Source: Spodoptera frugiperda (taxonomy: Eukaryota; Arthropoda; Insecta; Lepidoptera; Noctuidae). Taken from it: a stretch of 64,000 nt of DNA. The position numbers and the translations under genes were made by a program. Location of the stretch: positions 5,412,103 through 5,476,102 of the forward strand of contig NC_064224.1 of the NCBI RefSeq assembly GCF_023101765.2. The letters are read 5' to 3'. This document shows positions 21,101 through 31,800 of the stretch, piece by piece. The notes beneath the pieces were generated by a model. The model worked only from the letters and a program-made list of their open reading frames with translations, did no database searches and was not told where the DNA came from. Within the stretch, counting starts at the first letter, position 1. Every line of letters begins with the position of its first letter.

Positions 21101-21103
21101 TGA
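15122..21103 (+). CDS. NAT8-like membrane-anchored N-acetyltransferase (GNAT), 3 exons
   Basis: Join 15122-15262, 20525-20943 and 21010-21103; phases fit (0 then 2) and give 217 residues, a usual size for NAT8-like proteins. Exon 1 (FVIRDATPQD...FFMLFFQE) ends at gtatgt. Exon 2 starts after ...ctatggcag and continues LTLHVCVLGGAVVFIF, one or two membrane segments (about residues 48-90). The acetyl-CoA loop R-x-x-G-x-A is seen in APGWRRRGLARRL (residues 144-149). The last exon encodes YHRPLLGAALTLPMTRMGLEL and stops. Family members acetylate cysteine conjugates or lysines at the ER; the substrate here is unknown. Intron 1 (5.3 kb) carries a Merlin transposon and Helitron-like repeats. The exon 2 acceptor lacks a strong pyrimidine tract, but no other acceptor keeps the frame. 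Exons 2-3 are very GC-rich. Confidence 0.8.
15395..15402. repeat. Target-site duplication of the Merlin element, left copy
   Basis: AATTCTTA directly precedes the left terminal inverted repeat and is repeated exactly at 19353-19360. An 8-bp duplication is the known hallmark of Merlin/IS1016-type transposition. Confidence 0.92.
15403..16428. repeat. Merlin left terminal inverted repeat (1026 bp)
   Basis: Mirror image of 18328-19352. Inside the arm, a unit of about 150 bp recurs at roughly 15415-15575, 15575-15745 and 16120-16290, each with the block acttcaggttcgcctgaaaa preceded by aagcatc. A second block (cacttttc..tctgatcactttt) recurs near 15870 and 16395. These subterminal repeats may be transposase-binding sites. 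No functional ORF is present. Confidence 0.92.
16429..16680. other. Scrambled transposase-derived segments inside the Merlin element
   Basis: Short stretches here match parts of the transposase gene in the opposite orientation and out of order: gcatgaggggtca (compare 17040-17055), gtggctggaactaaa (compare 16903-16918) and the block around 16572-16624 (compare 17310-17365). They look like filler copied during imprecise repair. They do not add a coding function. Confidence 0.55.
16681..17745 (-). CDS. Merlin transposase (IS1595/IS1016-like DDE)
   Basis: An intact 354-residue ORF. A zinc ribbon with two CxxC pairs (TPRCPTC at 44-47, LRCWRC at 67-70) is followed by the strand RPSIRSPLKNTFFE usual in this family. 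A helix-turn-helix follows at about 103-130 (KVSQAAKDVGVTKKTAIQAY). The ISXO2/IS1595-type catalytic domain has D156 in VVEIDETHL, with KYHRGR just after, D218 in YIMSDMHRAY and E276 in HTNTLERQW. A basic, cysteine-bearing C-terminus (NCRCRDPNC) follows. The enzyme would cut and rejoin the ends described above with an 8-bp stagger. It is antisense to the host gene. The start chosen is the first ATG; no upstream in-frame extension looks coding. Confidence 0.92.
   Translation of the reverse strand: MNPLELILARNFNLWNYACAIPNEETAVAAAKAWLLIPARTPRCPTCRGPMSREAKDSYKLKYRLRCWRCAREGRPSIRSPLKNTFFERAHVSVLNTLRLMVHFLRKDKVSQAAKDVGVTKKTAIQAYHYLREVCEVAEAHDREMLGGSNDVVEIDETHLYTRKYHRGRLLRRQTWSFGCISRLTRKVHVELIPDKTRTTLDPIVEANVRTGSYIMSDMHRAYNNIHLRLGMRGHSAVNHSLNFVGGTVDIPVDASLGVPAPGGNVKVKIHTNTLERQWLELKKHCRTCRSQRRLKWYMGEYMYRHNVLKDLPSDAARFRRLLRDMHRVYPGLGKRGIKTRNCRCRDPNCRRRN
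18328..19352. repeat. Merlin right terminal inverted repeat (1025 bp)
   Basis: Reverse complement of 15403-16428, with only a few visible substitutions and about one base of length difference. The inner part, 18090-18190, just outside the arm, holds a GC-rich cgcgcgggc palindrome. Confidence 0.92.
19353..19360. repeat. Target-site duplication of the Merlin element, right copy
   Basis: AATTCTTA, identical to 15395-15402, directly follows the right arm. Confidence 0.92.
19885..20097 (-). mobile_element. Lep1-like Helitron fragments, two partial copies
   Basis: Read on the minus strand, it matches the 34480-34682 repeat: ataattctttgtgttgg...gcatttatcgagg, and agccaagcagagtgggtgaaacc...ggtagc near the end. 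The atgcactatccaaca block occurs twice (19937 and 20075 region), so two partial copies lie next to each other in the intron. Confidence 0.55.
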
Positions 21104-21311
21104 CGCCGTGCGCCTCTACTCTCTACTGCCTGAATCTCGAATATACACAATCATTACTACTCAATAATAAGGATTACCTACATAAAAATGAATGTACGAA
21201 TTTACATAAAGTAAATATTATTATTTTTGTAAAAATGTATTAATTTGTATGCTTACTTGTGTAAAATCATAAATATTAACATAGACTGCTTGCCATCCAT
21301 GCCTGAGCACC

Positions 21312-24205
21312 TCACAGCTCGGCGTGGAACAACAATCGTAACTTGGTTGCGTCAACCAGCACCTAAAAATAAAGGAAAACACAATAATATAAAGAGTTAC
21401 TTGTCTGTATTACCATAGAATGAACAAATAAGTGCAAAGTCAAAGCATTTATTTCAACTAGTGGTCGCCTAGTGGTTGAAATTCAACCATATACGATTTA
21501 ATTTACAATACCACTTAACATACGTTCAAGGATAATTTTTATTTAACTCAAACTCAAACAAACTCTTTTATAAAACTCTATTCATATGAGACGTCAATAT
21601 CATCGCAATGTCTATCGATTTTGACGTTTTGTCAAATACGATCAGATACTATGCATGTGTGTGTAATGTTTTATTTATTAATTTAATGTACTTTATAAGC
21701 ATTATTTTTGAAAAATATTAGCGTCCTGCACTTCTCCTACACATAAACTATAAGTGTACCAAATTTTATGCTCCTACGTCCGCGCAATTTTCGTAAAAAG
21801 CGGTCCAAAGTTTTTGCATCACATATTAATATATAGATTAATCCTAAATTAGGCACTTTTGAAACATCTTATTACCTTATATTGATATGATTTATAAAGC
21901 TACCTTCTGCTGTCTAATCATCTAGTTTAAGCGTAAATTAGAATGTGTCTCTGTGTAGGAACTCGAGACAGCACAGATTCGTCCCTACAACTACTATCTG
22001 TCATATTAGTTATAACAGTGTTAGTAACATTTTTTTGTACTTGTAAATATAAAAGATTATGAAAGGGCAGCCAGGGCCAAGATAAGGCAGGGGGAATTGC
22101 ACAACTCACCCTCGCCCCCCGAGTCCCGCGCGGTTCCAGAGACTGACCTTCAATCTATCCTTCTGCGGCGTGTCGCTGGCCATGTCGGGGTCCGGGCGCA
22201 GGTGGTCGAGCAGCTCGGCGCGCTCCTCGGGCTCTGTCTCGGGCGAGCCGCCGCCCAGCGACTCGGTGAGCATGCGGCCGGCCAGCTGGATGCAGCGCAG
22301 CTGCGCGGCCGGCTCGACCTGGCGCCAGCGGGCCGCCGCGCGCACCACCTGCATGAAGCTGGGCGCGCAGAACGTGGCCCCGCCCGCGCCCAGCAGGTCC
22401 AGCATGGCCGTGCTGTTGAGGATGTAGGCGATGCGGTCGCCGCCCGAGCACGACCCGCTGCACACCTGGTCGCTGAGCTCCAGGCGCGCCGCCGACCCCG
22501 CCGGGAACGCCATCACCATCATGTACGCCACGGCCATCAACTAGCACAGACAGACGGTCTCAGTGCGGGCGCCCGCGTCGCGCCGTACATCACGCGGTCA
22601 CGTCGTCGCTCCATACCTGTTCCCGTTTCGCGTACCGGTCCAGGAGCGCATGTAACGTGCGCACGGCTTTCCGTCGGTAGGGCGAGTTCTCCATCAACAC
22701 GGCGACCGTGAGCAGAGCGCAGGAGCCCAGCATGTCGGCGTCGGACCAGCGCGCCGCGGACTTGACCCCGGCGGCCAGCGCGCGCACGATCTGCGGCATC
22801 TGCGCCTCCAGCAGGCCGGCCTGCAGCATGGGCGCCTCGTCGCCGGTGGGCGCGCCCGGCACGTGCGGCGCCAGCGCGGCCCACAGCTCGGCGGCGGCGG
22901 GGCGCGGCGCCTGCGGCCGGCACAGCAGGCCGGACAGCTCGGCCGACAGCACCTCGTGCGCCGCCTCGTCGCCCTCCTCCAGCTCGCGCAGGCGCTGCAG
23001 CTCTACGTAGTACGCGAGCTCCTTAGCGCGCTGCTCCACCAACTCCTCGGCCGACGGCATCTCGAACGTACTCTACTCACAATCATTACTCATTTATAGT
23101 ATTTATCTCTATTGGGACAATTGAATTTGGTCTGAGTGTTGGAGTGCATCCTCAGAAGTAACTATGATATATAAATAAAGATAATTTTAGACCTTGAAAT
23201 TTCTTTGACTTTCTTTAAATAGGCTCTAACACACCTTATTTATCTGGGCAGTTGTAACTGTACAGGTAAATTGCAAGGTGTCACCATATTGTATCTCAGA
23301 AACTGTGAAAGTTTAATAGTTCAACATTGATAATATGTATAAAGATATTTTTTATTGTGTTAACATGATTGATGTTACCGTAGGTAACTATGGAAGTACA
23401 TAAGAAATATATGCAATGGTTTCAAGATAGGTACTAGAGTTACATATTGTGCTGTCTTGGTATACAAATAGAAAAAGGATGATTCTAATGCGGCTATAAA
23501 AAGAAATACTAAAAATAAAATAAAAATCTAGTGGGGCTTCCATACAACAAAGCTGATTTTAATATATTGCTCAATTGAATGGTACAAAATGCTTAATGTG
23601 CAATTACACTAGTACTTGCTCTTTTATGCACAAACAAACAAAGTAGACCCGACCTGAGAGCTTTTGTTCTTGAATACACTGCACTGGTCCTCAAGATTTC
23701 TAATAATTCTACTTTCTAACACATTAACTCGGATCAGAAAAATTTGGAAAAATACAAAACATATCTGTTTTATTAGGGGCACAGGACTAAATATCTTCAT
23801 TTTGCTATTTCTCAGATATACTTTTCATTTGGTTTAGTTTTAGTAAAATAAAGTTGTAGGAAAATTACAGAACAAGAATCCTGTAGTATCTCCGGACTTA
23901 TTTGAGACGCATAAGTCCTGAATACAATTATTTCCCGGATTCCAACTCCTACATTTTGCCTCCAAGAGTACTCAGTAACTCAGCGCCAGATGTTCTACAT
24001 GTACATCAGACCAATGCTAATTACAGAAACTTGGTTAAAATGTGCGATACGAAGGTCTATACCTAATGTGAATAACGTCTTTACTTAATAAAATAATAGA
24101 TCATTATTTAGACAAAAAAGTAATAATTTTGTTTTACTGTACCGAGTCATCAGCAGAGTCGAACAAAACCTCGGGCAGTTCCAAGTCTTCTTCAATGTGG
24201 TACAT
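21312..24205 (-). CDS. Unrecognised gene, helical (armadillo-like?) protein
   Basis: Join, in sense order: 24205-24143 (candidate first exon), 23072-22617, 22540-22148 and 21362-21312. All junctions are phase 0 with gt/ag ends. The last three exons are well supported: ...LLDRYAKREQ | LMAVAYMMVMAFPAG... | VLVDATKLRLLFHAEL stop. The first exon (MYHIEEDLELPEVLFDSADDS, acidic) is less sure because the acceptor at 23073 lacks a pyrimidine tract. Without it, translation would start at the ATG at 23060 and give 295 residues instead of 320. The protein is leucine/alanine-rich with repeated amphipathic helices, no signal peptide and no catalytic motif that I recognise. It reads as an ARM/HEAT-type scaffold, but that is only an impression. 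It is tail to tail with the N-acetyltransferase gene, with 208 bp between stops. Confidence 0.62.
21420..21545 (+). repeat. Probable dispersed repeat fragment
   Basis: The block ctagtggtcgcctagtggtt followed by gaaattcaaccata resembles a tRNA-like repeat common in Lepidoptera. It lies in the last intron of the minus-strand gene. No second copy was found in this window. Confidence 0.35.
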
Positions 24206-25543
24206 TATTAATTATTTTTACTATTTTTAACCACACTGAAATATAAATGCAAACAAAAGAAATTTACATCCACCGATGGGAATATTATGGGTACTTAATA
24301 AACACGACGATTCATGTTATAAATACTATTACACTATGGAATTTATACAAGTATAATACGCTACGCCACAGTGTACACCACTGCGTCGGCGTCACTTGTA
24401 TAAGCGGTCAATCAGTAATAAAAGATAGACATTAAATACACCCCATACTAATCACAGTATATACTAATATAAATAAACTGTAAACTGATAAAACTATAAA
24501 AGTACTCTAATGGGATTGGCCGGTAAAAGTAAAACACAGATGGCGCCAGCATAGATGGACTGGCAATGTATTAAAACGTCTGTAGACGAAATTCAATAAA
24601 CAATAATTCAGCATTATGTTTTTTAATTGGTGTATCGCAGATCTGAAAGACGAACTAAAAAACTGCGATGATTCTTTGCGTGGAAAGTTCGTTGAAATGT
24701 AATTGGTTTTCGTTTATATTTTGCCCTTTCTATCCGTTTTCATTGCCAAGATTGAAGAAAAGATTCCGATATAATATTATAATATAATGAGAGATAAAGA
24801 GAATTTATTAAAAAATATGAAATATGAGTTATACAAGAAAATGTGGGGTTTAGTTATCTTGCGCCTTCGAACCATTAGAAAAAGTATTCTAGTAGATTAT
24901 TTTTCCAGACCTATATCTTTCAACCAAAGCTGGCGAATTTTCTTATTTTAGGGTCTTAAATGTTATGCACTCCAAGTTCAAGGCACGCTTTTTATTTATT
25001 AAAAATTAAATTTATAGTATACGCATAGAAATTATCTAATGTGACCATCGAGGCTACCGCCACTTTGACAGTTGCCAACCCCACTCCAAATCCAGTGTCC
25101 TTATTTTATTTAGTGTTACGTAGCCTGAGAATCCTATGCTTGTGGATAACCTTTACCACTAGTACCGATGAAAATTCGCTAGAAAGTCCGCTCGTGCCAT
25201 TTGATGGATCCGTAGACAGAGAAACATAGGATTTTCAGTCTACGGGTTGAACATTATCTGTCAATGTCAAATGGATTGTCATTTGTCATTATAATGTCAT
25301 ATGTCAAATTCGGAAATCTGTGTAAATGTCATGTCAATTATGTCAAATCAAATGGAAAATAGCAAAGAAACAGCGCTATGGACAGTACGACGCAGAAAAA
25401 CAAAACAAACCGCACAATAAGTAACGTCCGTATTGAATTTAGTTGAATCGAAAGTGTCTTTGTTTGTTATTTTCGTCGGGGCTGAGTGAAGATAGCCGAA
25501 CGCTGTGTAATCTGGGCGGGCGCGGCTGGCGCGCACGGCCGCG
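24206..25543. other. Intergenic region upstream of fem-1
   Basis: AT-rich, with no ORF over 62 codons and no recognisable domain. If the candidate first exon at 24143-24205 is real, this is a divergent promoter region of 1.3 kb shared with fem-1. Confidence 0.45.
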
Positions 25544-28500
25544 ATGTGGGAGGACGGGCCGTCGGGGCCGTCCACCAGCAAGCAGGCGGACGCGGCGCGC
25601 CAGCACGACGCGCTGTTCCACGACCTCATGCAGGAGTGCCGCCACAGCGCGCCCGGCGCCAGGCTCTCCGCCAAGATGCGCACGGCCCTCGAGCGGTACG
25701 TCGCGTGCCTGCCATTCCGTCTACCATCTGTTTCCGCTTACTTCATCGACTCACTGACTTTTGAATGTCTTTGTCTTTCACTAGCAGTAGTAGGGCTTAC
25801 ATACTTGGAAACATTCAATAGCAAAGTCAAGTGATAAATAGATTGCCCATATTGTAATCATTGAAACACTTTTGCAATATTACATTTTTATTATAAAAGC
25901 AGTTGCTATCCACCCACAGCTTCAAACCTCATAGGTGGTGCCAAGGAAGGCAGTTTACATCTCTCTGCAGCCTCCTAGCTATCTTGAGGCACTGCATGTA
26001 CCTGATGGTTTGTATTGAGCCATCAAGAGCACCTTTCTGATTCCTCACATCAGCACTCACATTCATACAGTTCACTCAATTTTAGTTTTAACTTTATCTT
26101 CAAGTAAATATTCTGAAGTATGGACTTTCATTTATACAAGTGTGTTTACATTATCAAGAGAGTACACTATTATTTATTATGTTATTGTATGGTTATTAAT
26201 GTAAGGTGGTGCATTGCAGAGATTAAAGAAAACTACTTTATTGTTTGAAGTTACATTTAATACTACTTTAAAACATATTTAAGATACAATTGAATATATT
26301 GATTACACACTTAGATCTAGGAATGGACATGTATATATACTTACACACTACAATAATTATGAGAGTACTTATTTCACTCATTTATTTACAAATACTTTAT
26401 TGTTCACCAGATAATCATAATGTAATACATTAAATAAAATAGTGTACAATGGGTGGTGTTGTTGCACAAGACACAAGGAATGATAGGAACTTAATAAAAT
26501 ACCAAAGTGCCACAACATGCATTCGCAACAAAAGTAACAAAAGGTAGAAATGTAAATAAAAGTATGTATCAAGTAAAACAGCCTGAAATATCATTTAAAG
26601 ATTTTGCACTTAAAGATTGTGGATAATAAAACAAGTCTCTGGCACAAGTGGTTAAGCTTTTGAAATAGAATAGTTAGGGGCTTAACAAAAGTTAATTACA
26701 GACCAACTTTTGCATTAATATATACAAATGTTGGTCTGTGATTTATATTTTGGTCAGTGACTTCTCTCGCGCCTTGGCTGAGGCGAGAGGGAGTGTCAGA
26801 CTCTTACTGAGTAAAAAGCCCTGGTAAAGCCATGTGTGGGCGCAGGATGAGCCCGAGCGAGCGGCGCGCGCTGTGCGACCGGCGCCTGGACGGCTGCGCG
26901 CCGCTGTTCGTGGCGTGCCGGCGCGGGAACGTGGAGATCGTGGAGTACCTGGTGCACGTGTGTAACGCCGACCTGGAGCAGCGCGGCGTGTACGAGGTGC
27001 CCGACGACCGCTCCGTGCACTGCGTCACGCCGCTGTGGTGCGCCGCCGTGGCCGGGCGCCTCGAGGTGCTGCGCGTCCTGGCCGACGCGGGCGCCGACGT
27101 GGACGCGGGCTCCGACAGCGGCTCCACGCCCGTGCGCTCGGCCTGCTTCATGACGCACCTGGACGTGGTGCGCTTCCTGGTGTCGCGCGGCGCCGACATC
27201 CACCGCCCCAACCACAACGGCGGCACGTGCCTCATCAACAGCGTGCAGTCCGTGCGCCTGTGCGCCTACCTGCTGGAGCACGGCGCCGAGGTGAACGCGC
27301 GCGACACGCAGCTCAAGACCGTGCTGCACTACGCCATCCAGGAGCACCGCCTGGAGACGGCGCGCCTGCTGCTGGACCACGGCGCCGACCCGCTGCTGGC
27401 GTCGCGCGCCGGCGACGACGCGCTGCGCACGGCCTGCCTCAAGGGCGCCGCGCAGATCGTGAGCCTGCTGGCGGGCCGCGTGCGCTACTCGGCCGCGCGC
27501 ATGGCCGACGCCTACGAGCTGCTGGGCAGCACGCAGCTGGACGAGTTCAACGACGTGACGGCGGCGCTGGGCGCGTGGCGCCGCGCCACGGCCATCCGCC
27601 ACGGCGGCGGCGCCTACATCCCCAAGCGGCCCGTGCGCGCGCCCGCGCCGGCGCTGGGCGGGGCGCGCGAGTGGCGCACGCCGGCCGAGCTGGAGGCGGC
27701 CGCCACGGACATGGACGCGCTGCGCACGCAGTCGCTGCTGGTGGTGGCGCGCGTGCTGGGGCCCGACCACAAGGACACGGTGTTCCGCCTCATGTACCGC
27801 GGCGCCTCCTACGCCGACGCCTTCCGCTACCAGCGCTGCATCGACCTGTGGAGCTGGGCGCTGCAGCTGCGCATCGAGAAGGACTCGCTGCTGTCGTCAG
27901 GTGAGTACTGCGGGCGGGGCCCGAGTGGTGTCGTCCCACGGAGCAGACAGTATGGTTGATGGTGTCGGTCCGCAGACACGTGCCACACGGCGTGCGCGCT
28001 GACGCGGCTGATGCTGGACGCGGCGGGCGGGCGCCTGGAGCGCGCGCGCGGGCTGCCGGCGCTGGCCGACGTGCTGCGCGTGTTCCGGCTGCTGGCGGAC
28101 GAGCTGCCGGCGTGCCGGCGCCTGCTGGCGGCGCGGCCCGTGTTCAAGGCGCAGGCCGACACCTTCGACCGCGCGCTGCGCTGCGTCACGCACGTGATAT
28201 ACCTACTACTGGCGCGGGCTAGTACCGCGGCCGAGCGGCGCGGCGTGGCGGCGGGCGTGCGCGCGCTGCTGGCGGCGGACGTGCGCTCGGCCAGCACGGG
28301 CGACACGCTGCTGCACCTGTGCGTGTCGCGCCTCAACGTGATCCGCTCCACGTACTTCGCGGACGAGCTGGACGCGGCGCCCGTGTTCCCGCACGCCGGC
28401 GTGGTGCGCCTGCTGCTGGCCTGCGGCGCCGACGTGCGCGTGCGCAACGAGGCGCGCTCCACGGCGCTGCACGTGGCCGCCATCCCCTACAACTTCAGCA

Positions 28501-28733
28501 CGGAGCTGGTGAGCGTGCTCCTGGCGGGCGGCGCGCACCTGGACCAGCCCAACAAGTTCGGCGACTCGCCGGCCGAGCTGGTGACGCTGAACCGCGGCTC
28601 GCGCGTGCGCGTGCTGCAGCACGTGACGCTGGCGTGCCTGGCCGCGCGCGCGCTGCTGCGCTCGCGCCGCCCGCTGCCGCCGCACGCGCTGCCCAAGACC
28701 CTGCTGGACTTCCTGGACCTGCACCGGGCCTAG
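25544..28733 (+). CDS. fem-1: Fem-1 homologue (FEM1A/C type), ankyrin-repeat CUL2 substrate receptor
   Basis: Join 25544-25695, 26846-27900 and 27976-28733; donors gtacgt and gtgagt, phases 2 and 1 fit, giving 654 residues (FEM1A is about 669, FEM1C about 617). After a short N-terminal helix region, six or seven ankyrin repeats run from about residue 64 (CAPLFVACRRGNVEIVEYL, TPLWCAAVAGRLEVLRVL, TPVRSACFMTHLDVVRFL). A middle helical part has ELLGSTQLDE and RVLGPDHKDTVF...YRGASYADAF...CIDLW, hallmarks of FEM1. Two more ankyrin repeats (TALHVAAIPYN) and the C-terminal HVTLACLAARALL segment, which fits the BC/VHL box, follow. The family binds C-terminal degrons and recruits CUL2-Elongin B/C. GC at third codon positions is extreme. 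It ends 165 bp from the skeletor stop, tail to tail. Confidence 0.9.
26755..26826 (-). repeat. SINE-like dispersed repeat, copy 3, next to fem-1 exon 2
   Basis: The block gagggagtgtcagactcttactgag is the complement of the motif at 1930-1950. The repeat ends about 20 bp before the splice acceptor of fem-1 exon 2 (AG at 26844-26845), so the branch point may lie within repeat-derived sequence. Confidence 0.65.
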
Positions 28734-28826
28734 CGGCCCGGCGGGCGATCGTTACTGCGATATATTATGTAATGTGATTCATTTAATTTAGAGTGATAAA
28801 AACTTCGTATCGACAATTCAAAGACT

Positions 28827-28832
28827 TTTATT
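28827..28832 (-). promoter_or_regulatory. Candidate poly(A) signal of skeletor
   Basis: AATAAA on the minus strand, about 70 bases after the skeletor stop codon. It is the only canonical hexamer between the two convergent stop codons. The opposing fem-1 3' UTR must share this interval or run into skeletor. Confidence 0.5.
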
Positions 28833-28898
28833 TTCCTGTAAGTCGGCTATTTACAAAGATATTAATATTCATAAATAATACACGATGCGGATCCCGCG

Positions 28899-31800
28899 CT
28901 AGCGCAGCAGCGCCAGCAGCGCGAGCAGCGCCAGCAGGCGGGCAGCGGGCGCGGGGTTGGTGGCGGCGCCGGTGCGGCCGATGTTGCGGCGGTGCTTGTC
29001 GACGACGTAGATGCGGCCGCCCATGCCGGCGTGCGTGAAGGACTGGTAGTAGACGCGGTCGGGCCACGTGGAGTTGGGCGCCACCAGCAGCTCGGCGGGC
29101 GCCTCGGCCGCGCACTGCCACGTCAGCGAGCGGTTGAAGGCGCGGAACGTGGCGTAGTCGTCGTCGCGGCGCCGGTCCGCGCCCGCCGCGTGCCGCGCCA
29201 CGCACAGCGGCCCGGCTGCAACACACACCACTGTACCAAGGACAAGGGGGGTACGGACGACATACGCTGCCGGCTACGTACCTGCGGTGGGCGCGAGGCG
29301 GCCGCGGCGCGTGTAGTGCACGCCGGCCAGTACCCGCGCCTGGCGCTGCGCGGGCTCGCTGAGTCGCTCGAGCCCGCCCAGCGGCTCGGCCGTCACTATG
29401 AGCGGGTGGTACTCCGTGGCCGAGTGCGGGTCGTTACCGCCGTACACCTGCGCTCACCAGGACTCCGTCAATGACACTCGTGTACTCGTTTAAACTGGAT
29501 TCCAAATGCAATGAACAGATTTACGGAGACATTTATCACTTGAATGAAGACGTACTTTGAAGACATATTGCAGGCCGCGGCGCAGCTGCAGGTCGGGCGC
29601 CAGCTGGCCGTTGACGTACCAGGCGAGCGGCGGCGAGTGTCGCAGGGGCCGGCCGGCCAGGCCCCGCGCGCCGCCCGCGGGCCCCAGCCGGAACGTGAAC
29701 ACGCGCAGCGCCGGGTCGAACAGCTCCGCCACCTCCCACGGCGGCGGCGCCGACCGGGACCCCCTGCAGCGACCGTTGTACAGTCTTACATTCACTCGTA
29801 TAACATTTGGAAGCATCGAGCTGAACGTAAACTGACCAGAAGAAGCCAGTGACAAATAAATTAAATTGCAAGCTTTAAACTTAAAGAGGCTGGTTTTAGA
29901 GTTCATAATCACTTACCATCCAAACTCAACTATATAATTATATTGTTGATGTGTAGAACTACTGTTTCGTGTTTTGGTTGCAAAATAAACATCAGTTTAG
30001 ATCAGTGAGACGGAGAATGTGGAAATAAATACTGACACAGTGAAGGGCACGCAGTCATTGTCGGGCGGGTCCTGCGAGAGCCGCAGGGACACGTCGTGGC
30101 GCGGGTACAGGCGGTGGAAGGCGGGCTCCTTGGCGGCGTCCAGGCGGCCCAGCGCCCACACCACGTACACGGGCCGGTCCAGCGCCCAGTCGCGGTCCAT
30201 GGGCTCGGCCGCGGCCAGCGTGCGCCGGTACGAGATGATGGTGAGCCCGTCCTCGCGGCGCGCGCTGAACACCTGGTTGGAGTCCAGGCCGCCCAGCACG
30301 GCGTCGGCGCACACCCCGCGCCACGCGCCCAGCACCTGCACGCAGGGCGCCGCCGCCGTCACGTTGTAGTCCGCGGCCAGCCCGCGCTGCTGCGCCGCGT
30401 CGTACTGCAGCACGGCTATGTCGGCGCCCAGCATGCGCGAGCCGGAGTCGCTGCCGGAGATGCCGAAGGCGGCGTACTCGTCCTCGTCCATGCGCGCGGC
30501 CACCTCCAGCGTGATCTGGTTGCCGAAGACCTCCCAGGACACCTGCAGGTCGCGGTGCAGCTGGCGGCAGTGCGGCAGGCGCGCGGTGTAGGCGGCGGGC
30601 TGGCGCGGCGCGGGCGGCACGTTGGGCGCGTCGGGCAGCAGCACGCTGGCGAGCGCGCGCCCCCCGCCCGGCGCGCCGCGGTCCCACAGCGCCAGCCAGG
30701 ACACGTCCCACACGCGGCGGCCGCCGCCCAGCGCCAGCCGCACGTCCTCGCCCGCGTAGCGCCGCAGCGGCTCCAGGCTGCACAGCGCACACATGTACAC
30801 TACCGCCGCACGCCGGCTGCCGGCCGCGTCGCGGTCTACTTACTATCCGTATTCGTCGGGTATCTTCTCGCCTTTAGAGGAGGGCTGCGGGCCCACTCCG
30901 ACCCAGAAGTACACCTCCTCGCCGCTGCCGTCGTACCGCAGCTCCGGGATCCTGTACCGATACAGTTCGTTTTACATCCAAAAAGCTATCTCTCAGCGAA
31001 TGGCGACGAGGATGTGTGCGCGTACAGTATGGTGGTGGCGTCCAGCAGACGCACGGGCTTGCTGGAGACGGCGGGGGTGCCGGTGAGCGGGCCGATGGCG
31101 CGCTCGGCCGGGGCCTCGAAGTCGTCCGGCACGTACACGTCCCCGAAGGCGTTCTGGCTGCCGATGTCGTACACTGCGAGCCACTTGATGCGCGAGATGC
31201 GCTTGCCCTCGGGCACTGCTAGCCTCACCTCTGCATTGTAGTAACGCTCCAGGATGTTGGTCCTGCAACACGAGTACATTGGGAAGGCTTCCATGAGAAA
31301 ACAATGCAGGCCACGCACGCCGATACAATACGACTGGTTATTAACACCGTTTATGCGGCCCAGCTATTTAAAAATCTTTTAAGTCAAAATTAATGGAAAT
31401 TACGTTAACTAATAAAATTTAAAACTGATTTTAATGAAACATTGTACTCTTGGTATGTACAAATGATGGCCAGATTGTCTCTATAAGTTAGTTTATGCTT
31501 TGTGTATTTTCTCATTGTTTTATTTATAGTTCTTGGCATTGTTTAATTCCTGTAATCATTTCTACTTAGTAAGATGGCATATAAATAAGAAAAGGAATTT
31601 GTGTTGATGGTTAATTAAATAAGAAAGAATGAGAAAATACAATGTGTGAACTTGTCCCACCGCATCAGACTCTGGCCATCGGTTGTGCTGGGACTTGTAT
31701 CAAGAAGTATTTGTACAAAGCACATTTATTAAATATTATTTAAGCGGCCAATGACTGCAACTGGCTGCCATGCAACATGTAGAAGGTTTGATTACCGCAT

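Noticed and set aside
20518..21243. 241-codon ORF overlapping the N-acetyltransferase exon
   Set aside because: Frame-shifted reading of the same GC-rich exon. It is an arginine/glycine/alanine low-complexity translation, and the other frame carries the acetyl-CoA motif and splices correctly.
26796..27770. 324-codon minus-strand ORF
   Set aside because: Antisense of the fem-1 ankyrin exon. It arises from extreme GC3, and its composition is alanine/arginine/histidine/glutamine-rich without domains.
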